Part shown: positions 8,583-16,702 of the stretch, one piece after another
Layout of the letters: every line of letters starts with the position of its first letter
Numbering within the stretch: position 1 is the first letter of the stretch
NCBI GenBank assembly: GCA_965262055.1
Contig: CBDHEI010000002.1
Span: 2,914,001-2,978,000 of the forward strand
Source: G958296245 sp965262055
GTDB taxonomy: Bacteria > Chloroflexota > Dehalococcoidia > Lucifugimonadales > G958296245
DNA: 64,000 nt
Reading direction: 5' to 3'
Notes under the pieces: generated by a model
Told to the model about the DNA's origin: nothing
The model's input: only the letters and a program-made list of their open reading frames with translations
Database searches by the model: none
Translations under genes and position numbers: made by a program

Positions 8583-9677
8583 CTACGCCTCCCAGCGTGT
8601 CGCGGCGGTGTGGGTGATGCCGTCTGACTCGGTGATGTAGTACGCCGTGAGAATGCTGTCGTCGGGAAGCTGGACGGAGACAGGGTAGCCGACATCGCTC
8701 CCCCATCCGTAGCCGGCCCTGAGGCTGAGGCTGCTGGGGTAGCCGCCGTCGTCCCTCAGCACGACCACGCGGTCCAGGTCCCATGTGCGGCCGCCGTCCT
8801 CGCTGAGCACTGCCCGGACGCCGCCCGGCTCTCGGCGGTACCCGAACGCGCACAGGATGCGGCCGTCCCGCAGGTTGAGCAGGTGCGCCGGGTATCCCCA
8901 TATGCCGGTCTCCAACGGGTCCGTCCAGGTGACGCCGCCGTCGTCGGACCACCTCTCCAGCAGGTTCGACGGCCTCCCATCCACCCTATGGAGGGCGAGC
9001 ACGCGGCCGGGGGCCGCCTCGACCATGGCGGTCTCGTTCACGTACAGCGGCAGCAGGTGAGTTCCCATGGGATGCAGCCTCCACGTGTCGCCGTTGTCCG
9101 TAGACCGCCACACGTAGTTGTAGTGGTCCCCCCGCGTGTCGGTCGTGTACACGTGGTACAGGATCGCGCCGTCCTCCATGAAGGTCGGCGGCCGGTTGCC
9201 GCTGACCTGCGCCATACCTGGGACGACCCACTCCCGCCGGTTCCAGGTCTTCCCCTGGTCGGTCGACCGCGCGGTGAACAGCTTGTAACCGCCTACCGAT
9301 ATCATGCCGGCGCCCGGGGGATGCTCCCGTATTTTGAGTCCCAGCGCCTCCGCCTCGCCCCTCCGCTCCTCCGGCCAGTACTCGGAGCCCACCGAGCCGG
9401 CGCACAGGTATGTCCCGTCCGCCTGAACAAGCTCCATCCGCTCCATCTTCTCCCGCGGCTGGTTGCCGGGCCAGTTGTACGGGATGGCCTGGTCGTCGGT
9501 CTGCGCCCAGGTGGCGCCGTCGTCCTTGGACTCGAAGGCCACCCAGTCGCCCACCGGCTCGTGGTAGGCGTGAGTCTGCACCCGGGCGGCCGCGACCAGC
9601 CGTCCGCCGGGCAGGACCGTCAGGTTGGGCATGCCCGAATAGTGGCCCTCTTGCTTGAAGATTACGCTTCTCTTCAT
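8583..9677 (-). CDS. Sialidase-fold (BNR/Asp-box) hydrolase, paralogue 2 of 3
   Basis: The 364-aa protein begins with VIFKQEGHYSGMPN after ATG at 9677 and carries the same run of Asp boxes as its neighbours (SKDDGATW, STDQGKTW, STDNGDTW, SEDGGRTW). The open frame continues upstream to 10238, but that part is a shadow of the preceding gene, since the family N-terminus is at 9677. The upstream gene ends 11 nt before this start, so the three genes form one operon read leftwards. The family includes exo-sialidases and other retaining or inverting hydrolases; the exact reaction cannot be assigned. Confidence 0.87.
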   Translation of the reverse strand: MKRSVIFKQEGHYSGMPNLTVLPGGRLVAAARVQTHAYHEPVGDWVAFESKDDGATWAQTDDQAIPYNWPGNQPREKMERMELVQADGTYLCAGSVGSEYWPEERRGEAEALGLKIREHPPGAGMISVGGYKLFTARSTDQGKTWNRREWVVPGMAQVSGNRPPTFMEDGAILYHVYTTDTRGDHYNYVWRSTDNGDTWRLHPMGTHLLPLYVNETAMVEAAPGRVLALHRVDGRPSNLLERWSDDGGVTWTDPLETGIWGYPAHLLNLRDGRILCAFGYRREPGGVRAVLSEDGGRTWDLDRVVVLRDDGGYPSSLSLRAGYGWGSDVGYPVSVQLPDDSILTAYYITESDGITHTAATRWEA

Positions 9678-9688
9678 CGTCGCCCCTT

Positions 9689-10804
9689 TCACGCCTCCCA
9701 GCGCGTGACGGCGGTATGAGTGATGCCGTCGGACTCTGTGATGTAGTACGCCGTCAGGATGCTGTCGTCCGGTAGCTGGACGGACACGGGGTAGCCGACA
9801 TCTCCTTGCCACCGCCCGGGGGGAGGCCTCAGCGTGCCCTTCATGTCCTTTTTGAGGCTGCTCGGATAGCCCCCGTCGTCCCGGAGAACGACCTCGTTGT
9901 CGAGGTCCCACGTCACGCCGCCGTCGCTGCTCAGCACCGCCCTGACGCCCCCCGGCTCCCTGCGGTAACCGTAGGCCGACAGGATGCGGCCGTCGCGGAG
10001 CTTGATCAGGTGCGCCGGAAATCCCCATATGTCCGTTCGCAGCGGGTCCGTCCAGGTGACGCCCCCGTCGTCCGACCACCTCTCGATCAGGTACTGAGGG
10101 CTGACCTCGACCCTCTGGTGGGCCAGCACCCTCCCTGGCGCCACCTCGACCATACCAGTCTCGTCGATCTGCAGGGCGAAGTGGTGCGTGCCCATTGGGT
10201 GCAGCCGCCATGTGTCGCCGTGGTCTGTCGAGCGCCACACGTAGTTGTAGGAGTCGCCCTGTAGGTCATCCGCGTAGATGTGGTAGAGCACGGTGCCGTC
10301 CTCCAGGACCGTCGGCGGCCTGTTGGCGCTGACCTGGGACATCCCCGGCACCATCCACTCGCGGCGGGTCCATGTCTTCCCCCTGTCCTCGGACCTCTGG
10401 ACGAACAGCCTTAGCCCGCCAACGGAGATCATGCCGTCATCCATGGGGTGCTCGCGCATGTGGAGCCCCAGCTCCTCCGCCTCCCCTCTCCGCTCCTCGG
10501 CCCAGAACTCGTGGCCGACGGCGCCGGCGCAGATATAGGTCCCATTGGGCTGCACCAGCTCCAGGCGCTCTAGCTGCTCCCTTGGCGTCGTGCCGGGCCA
10601 GTTGTACGGTATCGTCGGGTCGTCCGTCTCGCTCCACGTCGCCCCCTCGTCCTCGGAGACGAAGGCGCGCCAGCTTCCGACCGGCTGGTGGTTCGGCCAC
10701 GTCTGGACACGGGCCGCCGCTACCAGCCGCCCGTCCGGCAGGATGTCCATGTTGGGCATCCCGGAGTAGTAGCCTTCGCGCTTGAAAATTACGCTGTGCC
10801 TCAT
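9689..10804 (-). CDS. Sialidase-fold (BNR/Asp-box) hydrolase, paralogue 1 of 3
   Basis: This first gene of the three-gene operon codes for 371 aa. ATG at 10804 follows ggggagg on the minus strand. It has the shared N-terminus VIFKREGYYSGMPN and Asp boxes SEDEGATW, SEDRGKTW, STDHGDTW and SDDGGVTW. It is slightly longer than its paralogues because of an insertion near the C-terminus (around SSLKKDMKGTLRP). No export signal is seen. Four 9-bp-spaced repeats lie just upstream at 10819-10851 and may be part of the promoter or leader. Confidence 0.87.
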   Translation of the reverse strand: MRHSVIFKREGYYSGMPNMDILPDGRLVAAARVQTWPNHQPVGSWRAFVSEDEGATWSETDDPTIPYNWPGTTPREQLERLELVQPNGTYICAGAVGHEFWAEERRGEAEELGLHMREHPMDDGMISVGGLRLFVQRSEDRGKTWTRREWMVPGMSQVSANRPPTVLEDGTVLYHIYADDLQGDSYNYVWRSTDHGDTWRLHPMGTHHFALQIDETGMVEVAPGRVLAHQRVEVSPQYLIERWSDDGGVTWTDPLRTDIWGFPAHLIKLRDGRILSAYGYRREPGGVRAVLSSDGGVTWDLDNEVVLRDDGGYPSSLKKDMKGTLRPPPGRWQGDVGYPVSVQLPDDSILTAYYITESDGITHTAVTRWEA

Positions 10805-10818
10805 CTACAACCTCCCCA

Positions 10819-10851
10819 AATCACCTGAATCACTCCAATCACAAGAATCAC
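10819..10851. repeat. Four 9-bp-spaced direct repeats upstream of the sialidase-fold operon
   Basis: AATCAC occurs at 10819, 10828, 10837 and 10846, always 9 bp apart; on the operon strand this reads GTGATT-N3 four times. It sits 15-47 nt before the first start codon. It could be a protein-binding array or a slipped simple repeat. Confidence 0.6.
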
Positions 10852-10863
10852 AGTTCAGACCAC

Positions 10864-13611
10864 TCACTCGTCCTCTTCGGTCACGATGAGCGTCTGTCCG
10901 GCCTTTACGTTCATGAGCGTCTGCGTGCTGCCGCTGGGCCACCGCACCGTCACCGATTCCGCCTCGGCGGCGGCGCCAAGGCCGAAGTGGGCGACCAGCG
11001 TGTTCTGCCCCATCGAGCTCGACCCGGCAGCTATCTCACGGAGCTGCGTCCTGCCGGACGCCGTGACGGTTATCCGGGAGCCTACCCCGTCGCGGTTGCC
11101 GGACGTTCCCACGAGCCTGATTGCCAGCCATCCGTTGTCCGGCTGGCACACGCCCTTCAGCAGGCGCGCGGGGCCTCCATAGGCCGTCGTGACCAGGTCC
11201 AGGCAGCCGTCGTTGTCCACGTCCAGGTAGGCAACGCCGCGTCCCACCCCGGCGTCGTCGGAGCCGCTGCCTAGGGATACGTCGGCAAAGACGCCGTCTC
11301 CACGATTCCGCAGCAGCAGGTTCGGCTGCTCTCTGGGGTTGATCGGCAGCGGGTCGCCCCTCAGGAACCCGCTCACCGCGTAGATGTCCTCGTCGCCGTC
11401 GTTGTCGTAGTCGAAGGCCACGGCGCCCCAGGAAACACGCAGCTTTCGCTCGATGATGCCCCTGGCCGCGCCCGCCTCTCTGGCTCGCTCGGAGAAGACC
11501 GTGCCGTCCCCGGCGCTCGTCAGCAGCACGTTGTCCCCGATGTCGGTGATGAAGAGGTCGATGTGCCCGTCCAGGTTGTAGTCCCCGGCGGCCAGCCCCA
11601 TCCCGTACATGGGGACGTCCGCGCGCGACGGCTGCGAAACGTCCGTGAACCGCCAGCCGCCGTTCTCCCCGGGGCCGTCGTTGCGCCACAGCACGTTGGC
11701 CTGGAGCTGCTCGCCCATGTCGTTGACGGTGTAGAGGTCGAGGTCGCCGTCGTTGTCGAAATCGACCCAGGCCGGTTGGAAGCCAGCGGCGAAGACCTTG
11801 CTGCTCGGCCCGGCGTATGCAGCATCCTCCGTGCGGGACTCGTCGCCGAGAGTCCCGGTCACGTCGGTGAAGGTGCCGTCGCCGTTGTTGCGGTAGAGCG
11901 CCAGGCCGCTGGCCCCGGCGTCGAGCTCGCCCGTCTTCATAATGTCGGGGCTCCACTCGTGCAGGTGGCGAGTGACCACGAGGTCGAGGTGGCCGTCCCT
12001 ATCGTAGTCGCCCCATGCGCAGCCGGTGGACCGGTAGATGCGGCCCGCTGGCTCGCGCAGGCCCGCCGGCCCGGTCACGTCCGAGAAGGTATCCCCGCCG
12101 CCCCTGAACAGCCTGCTCGGGCCGTAGTTGGTGACGTACAGGTCCTTGAGGCCGTCGTTGTCGTAGTCGGCGGCGCAGCCCCCGTTCCCCCTGCCGGCTG
12201 GGTCGTCCACGCCGGCTTGCCGGGCGACGTCGGTCAGGACGCCGTCGCCGTCGTTCCGGTACAGCGCGTTGGGGCCGAACGAGTTTGCCAGGAACACGTC
12301 CTGAAGCCCATCGCCATTGAAGTCCAGCACGACGACCCCGCCGCCGATCTCCAGGAGCTCATCCGGGTATGCGTTGTGGATGAAGTCGATTCCAGCCGCA
12401 GCGGTCACGTCCTCGAAAGCCTGTGGCCAGACGCGTGCTTCGCCAGTTGCCGCATCGGCGCCGCTCTCCGTTTCGAGCGCGGACAGCCCGGTACCCCACG
12501 CCAGCGCGGCGAATCCCAGCATGGCGACGCCTCCCAGCACTCCCAGTCCCCATGTGCCTCCGGCAAAAACGGCGACGGCCCGGGTGGGCATGACTCCACG
12601 AAGACCGGCGAAGGTCACGGGCCCTGCGGCGGCCGAGGTGAACAGTAGCGTGGCCGCCGGGGCCGGCCCCATTCCGAGCAGCAGCAAGACCATGACGAGG
12701 GGGATCTCGAACAGCAGCGGGACGTTGATCAGCACGCCCACTGTGGCCGCTATGAGCACGGCGGTAAAGGTGTTCCCTAGGTGCTGCTCCACCGTGGCCG
12801 GGTTGAGCCACTGGATCACAAGGCCGCTGACGAGGCCGGCCCCCACCATGATGGGCGCGAGCCGGAGAGCATACCGGAAGCTGGCTCTCATCCAGTTCTT
12901 GAACGCGTCTGCCAGCGGAGGCTCGTCCGTCTCCAGCCCAGCCACGCCCACTCCCGGCTCGCCTTCGGCCCGGCTGGCGTCCCGTTGGGCGGCCCAGGCG
13001 ACCAGGGGGCCGAGCGCCAACCCGCCCAGCAACGCGACCGCCAGGCGGTTGATGCCCAGAGCGGGCCCGAACACGAAGAAAGTCATGGCCAGCGCGGGGA
13101 TGTTCAGCGTCGCCGAGCCCTGCACCACCGCGACGGCCCCGCCTATCCCGCCGCCGCCGCGCCGGTACGCCGTCGAGATGGGCACGATGCACGCGGAGCA
13201 CAGGTTCAGCACCGGTCCCATTGCCAGGCCCTTGGCCGTTCGCGCAATAGCGCCCTTGGGAGGTCTAGGCGCGCTCGAGCCGGGGAACAGGAATGTCTCT
13301 GCCAGACCGGCCACCAGGAAAGCAAATACCATGCCAACGGCGACCAGCCCAAGGTACGTCTTATAGAACTCCCACCACGCCGATAGCAGGCTCGTATCGG
13401 ACGGGGCCTCGGTGCAGAAACCCTGGAAACAGGGGGCCTCTGTCCCTGAGACGACGGTCAGATCGGCGTCCACCGTGTCCAGCTTCGGGAGCCGGTTCAG
13501 CGATACGAACAGGGCCAGCAGGACGGCGAAAATGGCCCAGCCTACGGCACGCCTCTTCCCCAAGGCCAACGGAGGAAGACTGTTGGTGGTCAGCCTGCTC
13601 GCCATTCTCAT
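10864..13611 (-). CDS. Permease (DUF318/ArsP-type) fused to FG-GAP/VCBS repeats and an ASPIC/UnbV domain
   Basis: The product is about 915 aa. The N-terminal third has about eight or nine membrane helices with the permease motif CSACIVPIS and a preceding CFQGFC loop. The middle has about seven FG-GAP/VCBS blades with calcium-type D-x-N/D-x-D-G-x-x-D loops (DFNGDGLQD, DYDNDGLKD, DFDNDGDLD), and the C-terminus is an ASPIC/UnbV domain (VRWPSGSTQTL). The repeats probably form an external beta-propeller tethered by the membrane part. ATG at 13611 is chosen because a purine-rich site precedes it; a GTG at 13665 would add 18 residues. A second, frameshifted homologue lies at 46855-50081. The transported substrate is unknown. 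Confidence 0.85.
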   Translation of the reverse strand: MRMASRLTTNSLPPLALGKRRAVGWAIFAVLLALFVSLNRLPKLDTVDADLTVVSGTEAPCFQGFCTEAPSDTSLLSAWWEFYKTYLGLVAVGMVFAFLVAGLAETFLFPGSSAPRPPKGAIARTAKGLAMGPVLNLCSACIVPISTAYRRGGGGIGGAVAVVQGSATLNIPALAMTFFVFGPALGINRLAVALLGGLALGPLVAWAAQRDASRAEGEPGVGVAGLETDEPPLADAFKNWMRASFRYALRLAPIMVGAGLVSGLVIQWLNPATVEQHLGNTFTAVLIAATVGVLINVPLLFEIPLVMVLLLLGMGPAPAATLLFTSAAAGPVTFAGLRGVMPTRAVAVFAGGTWGLGVLGGVAMLGFAALAWGTGLSALETESGADAATGEARVWPQAFEDVTAAAGIDFIHNAYPDELLEIGGGVVVLDFNGDGLQDVFLANSFGPNALYRNDGDGVLTDVARQAGVDDPAGRGNGGCAADYDNDGLKDLYVTNYGPSRLFRGGGDTFSDVTGPAGLREPAGRIYRSTGCAWGDYDRDGHLDLVVTRHLHEWSPDIMKTGELDAGASGLALYRNNGDGTFTDVTGTLGDESRTEDAAYAGPSSKVFAAGFQPAWVDFDNDGDLDLYTVNDMGEQLQANVLWRNDGPGENGGWRFTDVSQPSRADVPMYGMGLAAGDYNLDGHIDLFITDIGDNVLLTSAGDGTVFSERAREAGAARGIIERKLRVSWGAVAFDYDNDGDEDIYAVSGFLRGDPLPINPREQPNLLLRNRGDGVFADVSLGSGSDDAGVGRGVAYLDVDNDGCLDLVTTAYGGPARLLKGVCQPDNGWLAIRLVGTSGNRDGVGSRITVTASGRTQLREIAAGSSSMGQNTLVAHFGLGAAAEAESVTVRWPSGSTQTLMNVKAGQTLIVTEEDE

Positions 13612-14124
13612 AGAGCAGCCCCTGCCGAGTGTCAGGGGATTGTACCACTCCCGCGATTCACGCACGCCCCCGCCGGCCTCCTCGTTTCATCCGGCTCTTT
13701 CCTCCCCCAGGACAGCCACGGGATAGGGGCCATCCGCTTAGCTGCGTCGAGGTTGACTCGCCACGAACAGACGTGCTATTCTATCCCCATGGACGGACCC
13801 CCACTCATCTACGTCGGACACCCCCGCAAGCGCAGCGCCTCACAGCGCCCAGGAGCCCTGTTCAAATCGTCTCAGAAGCCTCTTTCTGGCGTCCATTTGT
13901 ATATCAGAAGCGCCACAATCTCGTTCCATCCAGTCCAAGGCCCAGATAGGAAAAGAGGCACTATGGCACACTATGAAACACTTTTTCGGGGAGGTTCCCG
14001 GATCACCGGCCGGCAGCGCACCCGGAAGCTCCTTGTCTGGCGCCATCCGTTGGCCTCTACAGGCGCCGCACCGCTGCGGCTGTGTTAGGATGTGGCCGCA
14101 CAAACCGTCAGAGCGGAGGAAGAG
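13612..14124. promoter_or_regulatory. Gene-free stretch with promoter-bearing repeat, copy A
   Basis: No convincing gene is seen. At 13753-13782 there is a sigma70-like promoter, TTGACT, an 18-bp spacer and TATTCT, with a LexA-like half-palindrome (CGAACAGACGTGC) inside the spacer. About 230 bp from here to roughly 13990 match, with divergence, a second copy at 20878-21100: shared pieces are the promoter, a CCCCATGG just downstream, GGCCCAGATAG, and ATGGCACACT followed by TTTTCGG. It is oriented towards the FAH-family gene. Confidence 0.6.
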
Positions 14125-15060
14125 ATGCAGTCCATAAAGCTGTGTGTTTACGCCAGCGATTCCGGGGACAGGACCGGCAGCGTAGTTGACGACAGGGTCT
14201 ACGATCTCACCTCGTGCTGCGAGACCTACCTGACCAAGGGCAAGGGCTCGGCGGGCGCCGGTCCGCTGGCCAACATGATGGTTCCCAGTGACCTGGGCAC
14301 GTTCCTGAGGGGCGGCAACGATGCCCTGGCGGCCGCCAGGGAGGCGCTCGCGTGGGTGCTGGCCGAAGGCGCGTCGGAAGGTCCGTCCGGCGAAGCCTTG
14401 TTCGTGCCCCTGGCGGACACCAGGCTCAGGGCGCCGGTAGTCCCAACGGCCAAGCTGGTCTGCATGGGAGAGATGTACAAGAGCCACGTTGAGCTGGCCG
14501 GGCGGGACTACATCCCGTACCCCGTCTTCTTCACCAAGATGACCGCCCTCGCGGTCGGCCACGACGACTACGTCGACATCCCCGCCGACCACGACGGCCC
14601 CGTCGTCTACGGCACCGAGCTCACCCTCATCATGGGCAAGGAGGGGTACCGCATCCCGGTCGAGAGCGCAATGGACCACGTCTGGGGCTACACCGTCTTC
14701 AACGACATGACCTGCCGGGGACAGATCAACGCGGGGTCCGGCAAGGAGTTCGATACCAGCGCGCCGACCGGCCCGTGGGTCATACCCGCCGACGAAGTCG
14801 CCGAGCCCCAGAACATGAAGCTGTCGTTCCGCATGAACGGCGAGACCGTCGCAATGCAGGAGGGCAACACCAAGGACATGCGCTTCACTATCGCCGAGTG
14901 CATCGCCGAGGTGTCCAAGTGGTACACGCTGAGGCCCGGAGACGTAATTCCCACCGGCGACGTAGGCGCCAAGGAGCCCCCGGCCAAGCCCGGCGACCTC
15001 ATGGAGGCCGAAATCGAAGGCATCGGCGTGTTGCGCAATCCCGTCCGCCTTAAGGAGTAA
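14125..15060 (+). CDS. Fumarylacetoacetate hydrolase (FAH)-family protein
   Basis: The 311-aa product has the FAH catalytic fold in its C-terminal two thirds. The family signatures are visible: the metal-binding YGTELTLIMG, the GYTVFNDMT motif and the late TGDVGAKEPP and EAEIEGIG segments. By family it hydrolyses or isomerises a beta-diketo acid or decarboxylates an oxo-acid in aromatic or sugar-acid breakdown. ATG at 14125 is preferred over one 33 nt upstream because GGAGGA (14115-14120) lies at ideal spacing. It stands alone, with the repeat-borne promoter upstream. Confidence 0.88.
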   Translation: MQSIKLCVYASDSGDRTGSVVDDRVYDLTSCCETYLTKGKGSAGAGPLANMMVPSDLGTFLRGGNDALAAAREALAWVLAEGASEGPSGEALFVPLADTRLRAPVVPTAKLVCMGEMYKSHVELAGRDYIPYPVFFTKMTALAVGHDDYVDIPADHDGPVVYGTELTLIMGKEGYRIPVESAMDHVWGYTVFNDMTCRGQINAGSGKEFDTSAPTGPWVIPADEVAEPQNMKLSFRMNGETVAMQEGNTKDMRFTIAECIAEVSKWYTLRPGDVIPTGDVGAKEPPAKPGDLMEAEIEGIGVLRNPVRLKE

Positions 15061-15260
15061 CCATCCCTGATCAGCGGCGCCGACGGCTCAGTTGGTTGTT
15101 CGGCGGAGTTCAAGCGCCCGAAGCTTCAGGGGGGCTGCCAAGTTCCGAATAGACAACTTCACTCCACTCAAGGCTGTTTCCGAAGGGGCGCAGCTTTGCA
15201 CGCGACCATCGTCCCGTACCCACTAAATCAAGATCTCCCATTGAAAAGTTCGCAGTAGAG

Positions 15261-15870
15261 CCTGTCCCAGAAGTGGAAATTGCCGAATAGGGGGAGCGGA
15301 TAGAGGTCAGAGGGTTCGCTGAAAGGCCCTGGCCTGAGCGGGTAGTACAGGCGACGGAGCGATGGTCAGCTGCTGTCATCACTGCAGGTCAGGCGACGGG
15401 ACGAGGCTCCGGGCCATTGAATAGATCGATGAAGGGGCTGGAGCGCCACACCCGCCAGAGAGTGCGCAGGTTGAAGGTTGTGGCCAACATAGTCTACTCG
15501 GCCGCCACGTTAACGAGGCCGCGCAGCAGGAACCTACGTGCCCCCTGTTGTTCCTTGATGATTCCGAAGACAGGCTCGACCAGTTGCTTTCTCACCCCGT
15601 AAGCTTCTTTGGCTGCTGAAGTGGACATCCAGGCGCGATGGCGACGCAGCACTGCGTCGTGCGGCCCTATGGCTAAGCTCCGCCTAATCTCCTTGGCCCT
15701 GGTACAGGCTCTGAAGGCTGGGCACGCCTGACAGACGGCGCCGGAAGCCCGGTACAGACGCAATGGTACTCCGGTCGCGTGCTGTATGCGGACGAACGCG
15801 AGCGTCTGTCCCTGTGGGCATGCCCATCTCCTGAGGGTCGGTTCCGTCGGCTGTGTGTACCGCCTATGTA
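15261..15870 (-). mobile_element. Relic of an IS1182-family element
   Basis: A degenerate terminal repeat (CCTGTCCCAGAAG, from 15261) resembles the ends of the intact copies (CCTGTCTCAYAA), and a decayed transposase 3' part follows. The other end and most of the transposase are missing; homology fades near 15870. Confidence 0.5.
15389..15860 (-). pseudogene. IS1182-family transposase, C-terminal fragment with internal stop
   Basis: Translation from about 15860 down matches the C-terminal third of the intact transposases at 26905-28461 and 36317-37873, for example CPQGQTLAFVRIQ, YRASGAVCQACPAF, IGPHDAVLRRHRAWMS and GIIKEQQGARRFLLRG. At 15494-15496 a TAG replaces the Trp codon that follows NVAAE in the intact copies; reading continues afterwards as ATTFNLRTLWRVWRS to a stop near 15389. 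The N-terminal two thirds is absent. It is a dead remnant, more diverged than the other two copies, so an older insertion. Confidence 0.75.
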
Positions 15871-16262
15871 CCTACTATGCGGAATGTTTGACAATCTTGC
15901 GACCGTATCTGAGCGCCCGGCCCAATGTCACATTTCCTTTTAGGGAGAAATGTGTCGCGGTTTATACTTGAGACTCGTTGCCTCCCTGCGGAGCCACCAC
16001 CAACGCCCATGCGCCAGTCTATCAAGCGTGTATGCCTTGGTCTTCACTCCCCTGGTGGACCGCCGGGTACCGCCTTTCGTGGGGCCCACTATTGCGGAGA
16101 CGCAAGACTTAGGCGTCCGATTCGGTGCCCCCATCCGGGCGGATTGGCGCAGGGCGTCACTCTGACGACGACATAGACCCGCTACTAGCCTCTCCGTCAG
16201 CACTCCGGTAGGATACGAGGGCCTTGATGTAGACCCCAGCAGACTGGGCCGGAGGCGTCGAC
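15871..16262. other. Stretch without a recognisable gene
   Basis: I see no convincing coding region here. Short open frames on both strands lack ribosome sites and known motifs. It lies between the IS1182 relic and a small membrane-protein gene. The 200 nt at 15061-15260 are likewise empty. Confidence 0.5.
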
Positions 16263-16451
16263 GTGGAGGGTTCGCTCTTCCTAGTAATGGTCGTGGGGGT
16301 CTATTTCTTGCCCACCGTAATCGCGCTGTTCAGAGGCAAACGAAACGGATGTGCCATCTCACTGCTGAACTTGCTCCTCGGCTGGACGGTCATCGGCTGG
16401 GTTATCGCACTGGTCTGGTCAGTAATGCACGAGAGCGTCGACGACTCATAG
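16263..16451 (+). CDS. Small superinfection-immunity-family membrane protein
   Basis: The 62-aa protein has two membrane helices separated by the short basic loop FRGKRNGC. The pattern YFLPTVIALFRGKRN followed by NLLLGWTVIGWVIALVW matches the T4 Imm-type superinfection immunity family. In phage T4 the founding member blocks DNA entry by a second phage; in bacterial chromosomes such proteins are common and mostly uncharacterised. The start is GTG at 16263. It is followed by a protein kinase gene after 250 nt, in a region that also holds the IS relic. Confidence 0.75.
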   Translation: MEGSLFLVMVVGVYFLPTVIALFRGKRNGCAISLLNLLLGWTVIGWVIALVWSVMHESVDDS

Positions 16452-16519
16452 GACCTCTTGTCCGGCGCGACCGAGGGGGCCGGGGCTACAGTTTTATGGA
16501 GAAGTGTGACTTCGGCACC

Positions 16520-16600
16520 TCACGTCACGGCTTGGATCGCCAAGGCCGCCAGTACCAGCACGATCCAGACTAGGAACAGCAGAGCGATGCGGGTACTCAA
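16520..16600 (-). CDS. Possible 26-aa single-helix membrane peptide
   Basis: A TTG at 16600 follows GGAGGAAG on the minus strand and opens a 26-residue frame that is one hydrophobic helix (IALLFLVWIVLVLAALAI) with a basic N-terminus. Small proteins of this kind exist, but nothing else supports it. It is antisense to the leader of the kinase gene. Confidence 0.3.
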   Translation of the reverse strand: MSTRIALLFLVWIVLVLAALAIQAVT

Positions 16601-16702
16601 GGCTCTTCTTCCTCCAGGCCGAGCCAAGCGTGGACAGGCTGGCCAGCGCCATGCGCGCAAGGGAACAGAGAGCCGCATCGAGCCGCATCGAGAGGAGAGT
16701 AG

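Noticed and set aside
9678..10238. Upstream extension of the second sialidase-fold gene
   Set aside because: It overlaps the first paralogue in another frame; the shared N-terminus begins at 9677.
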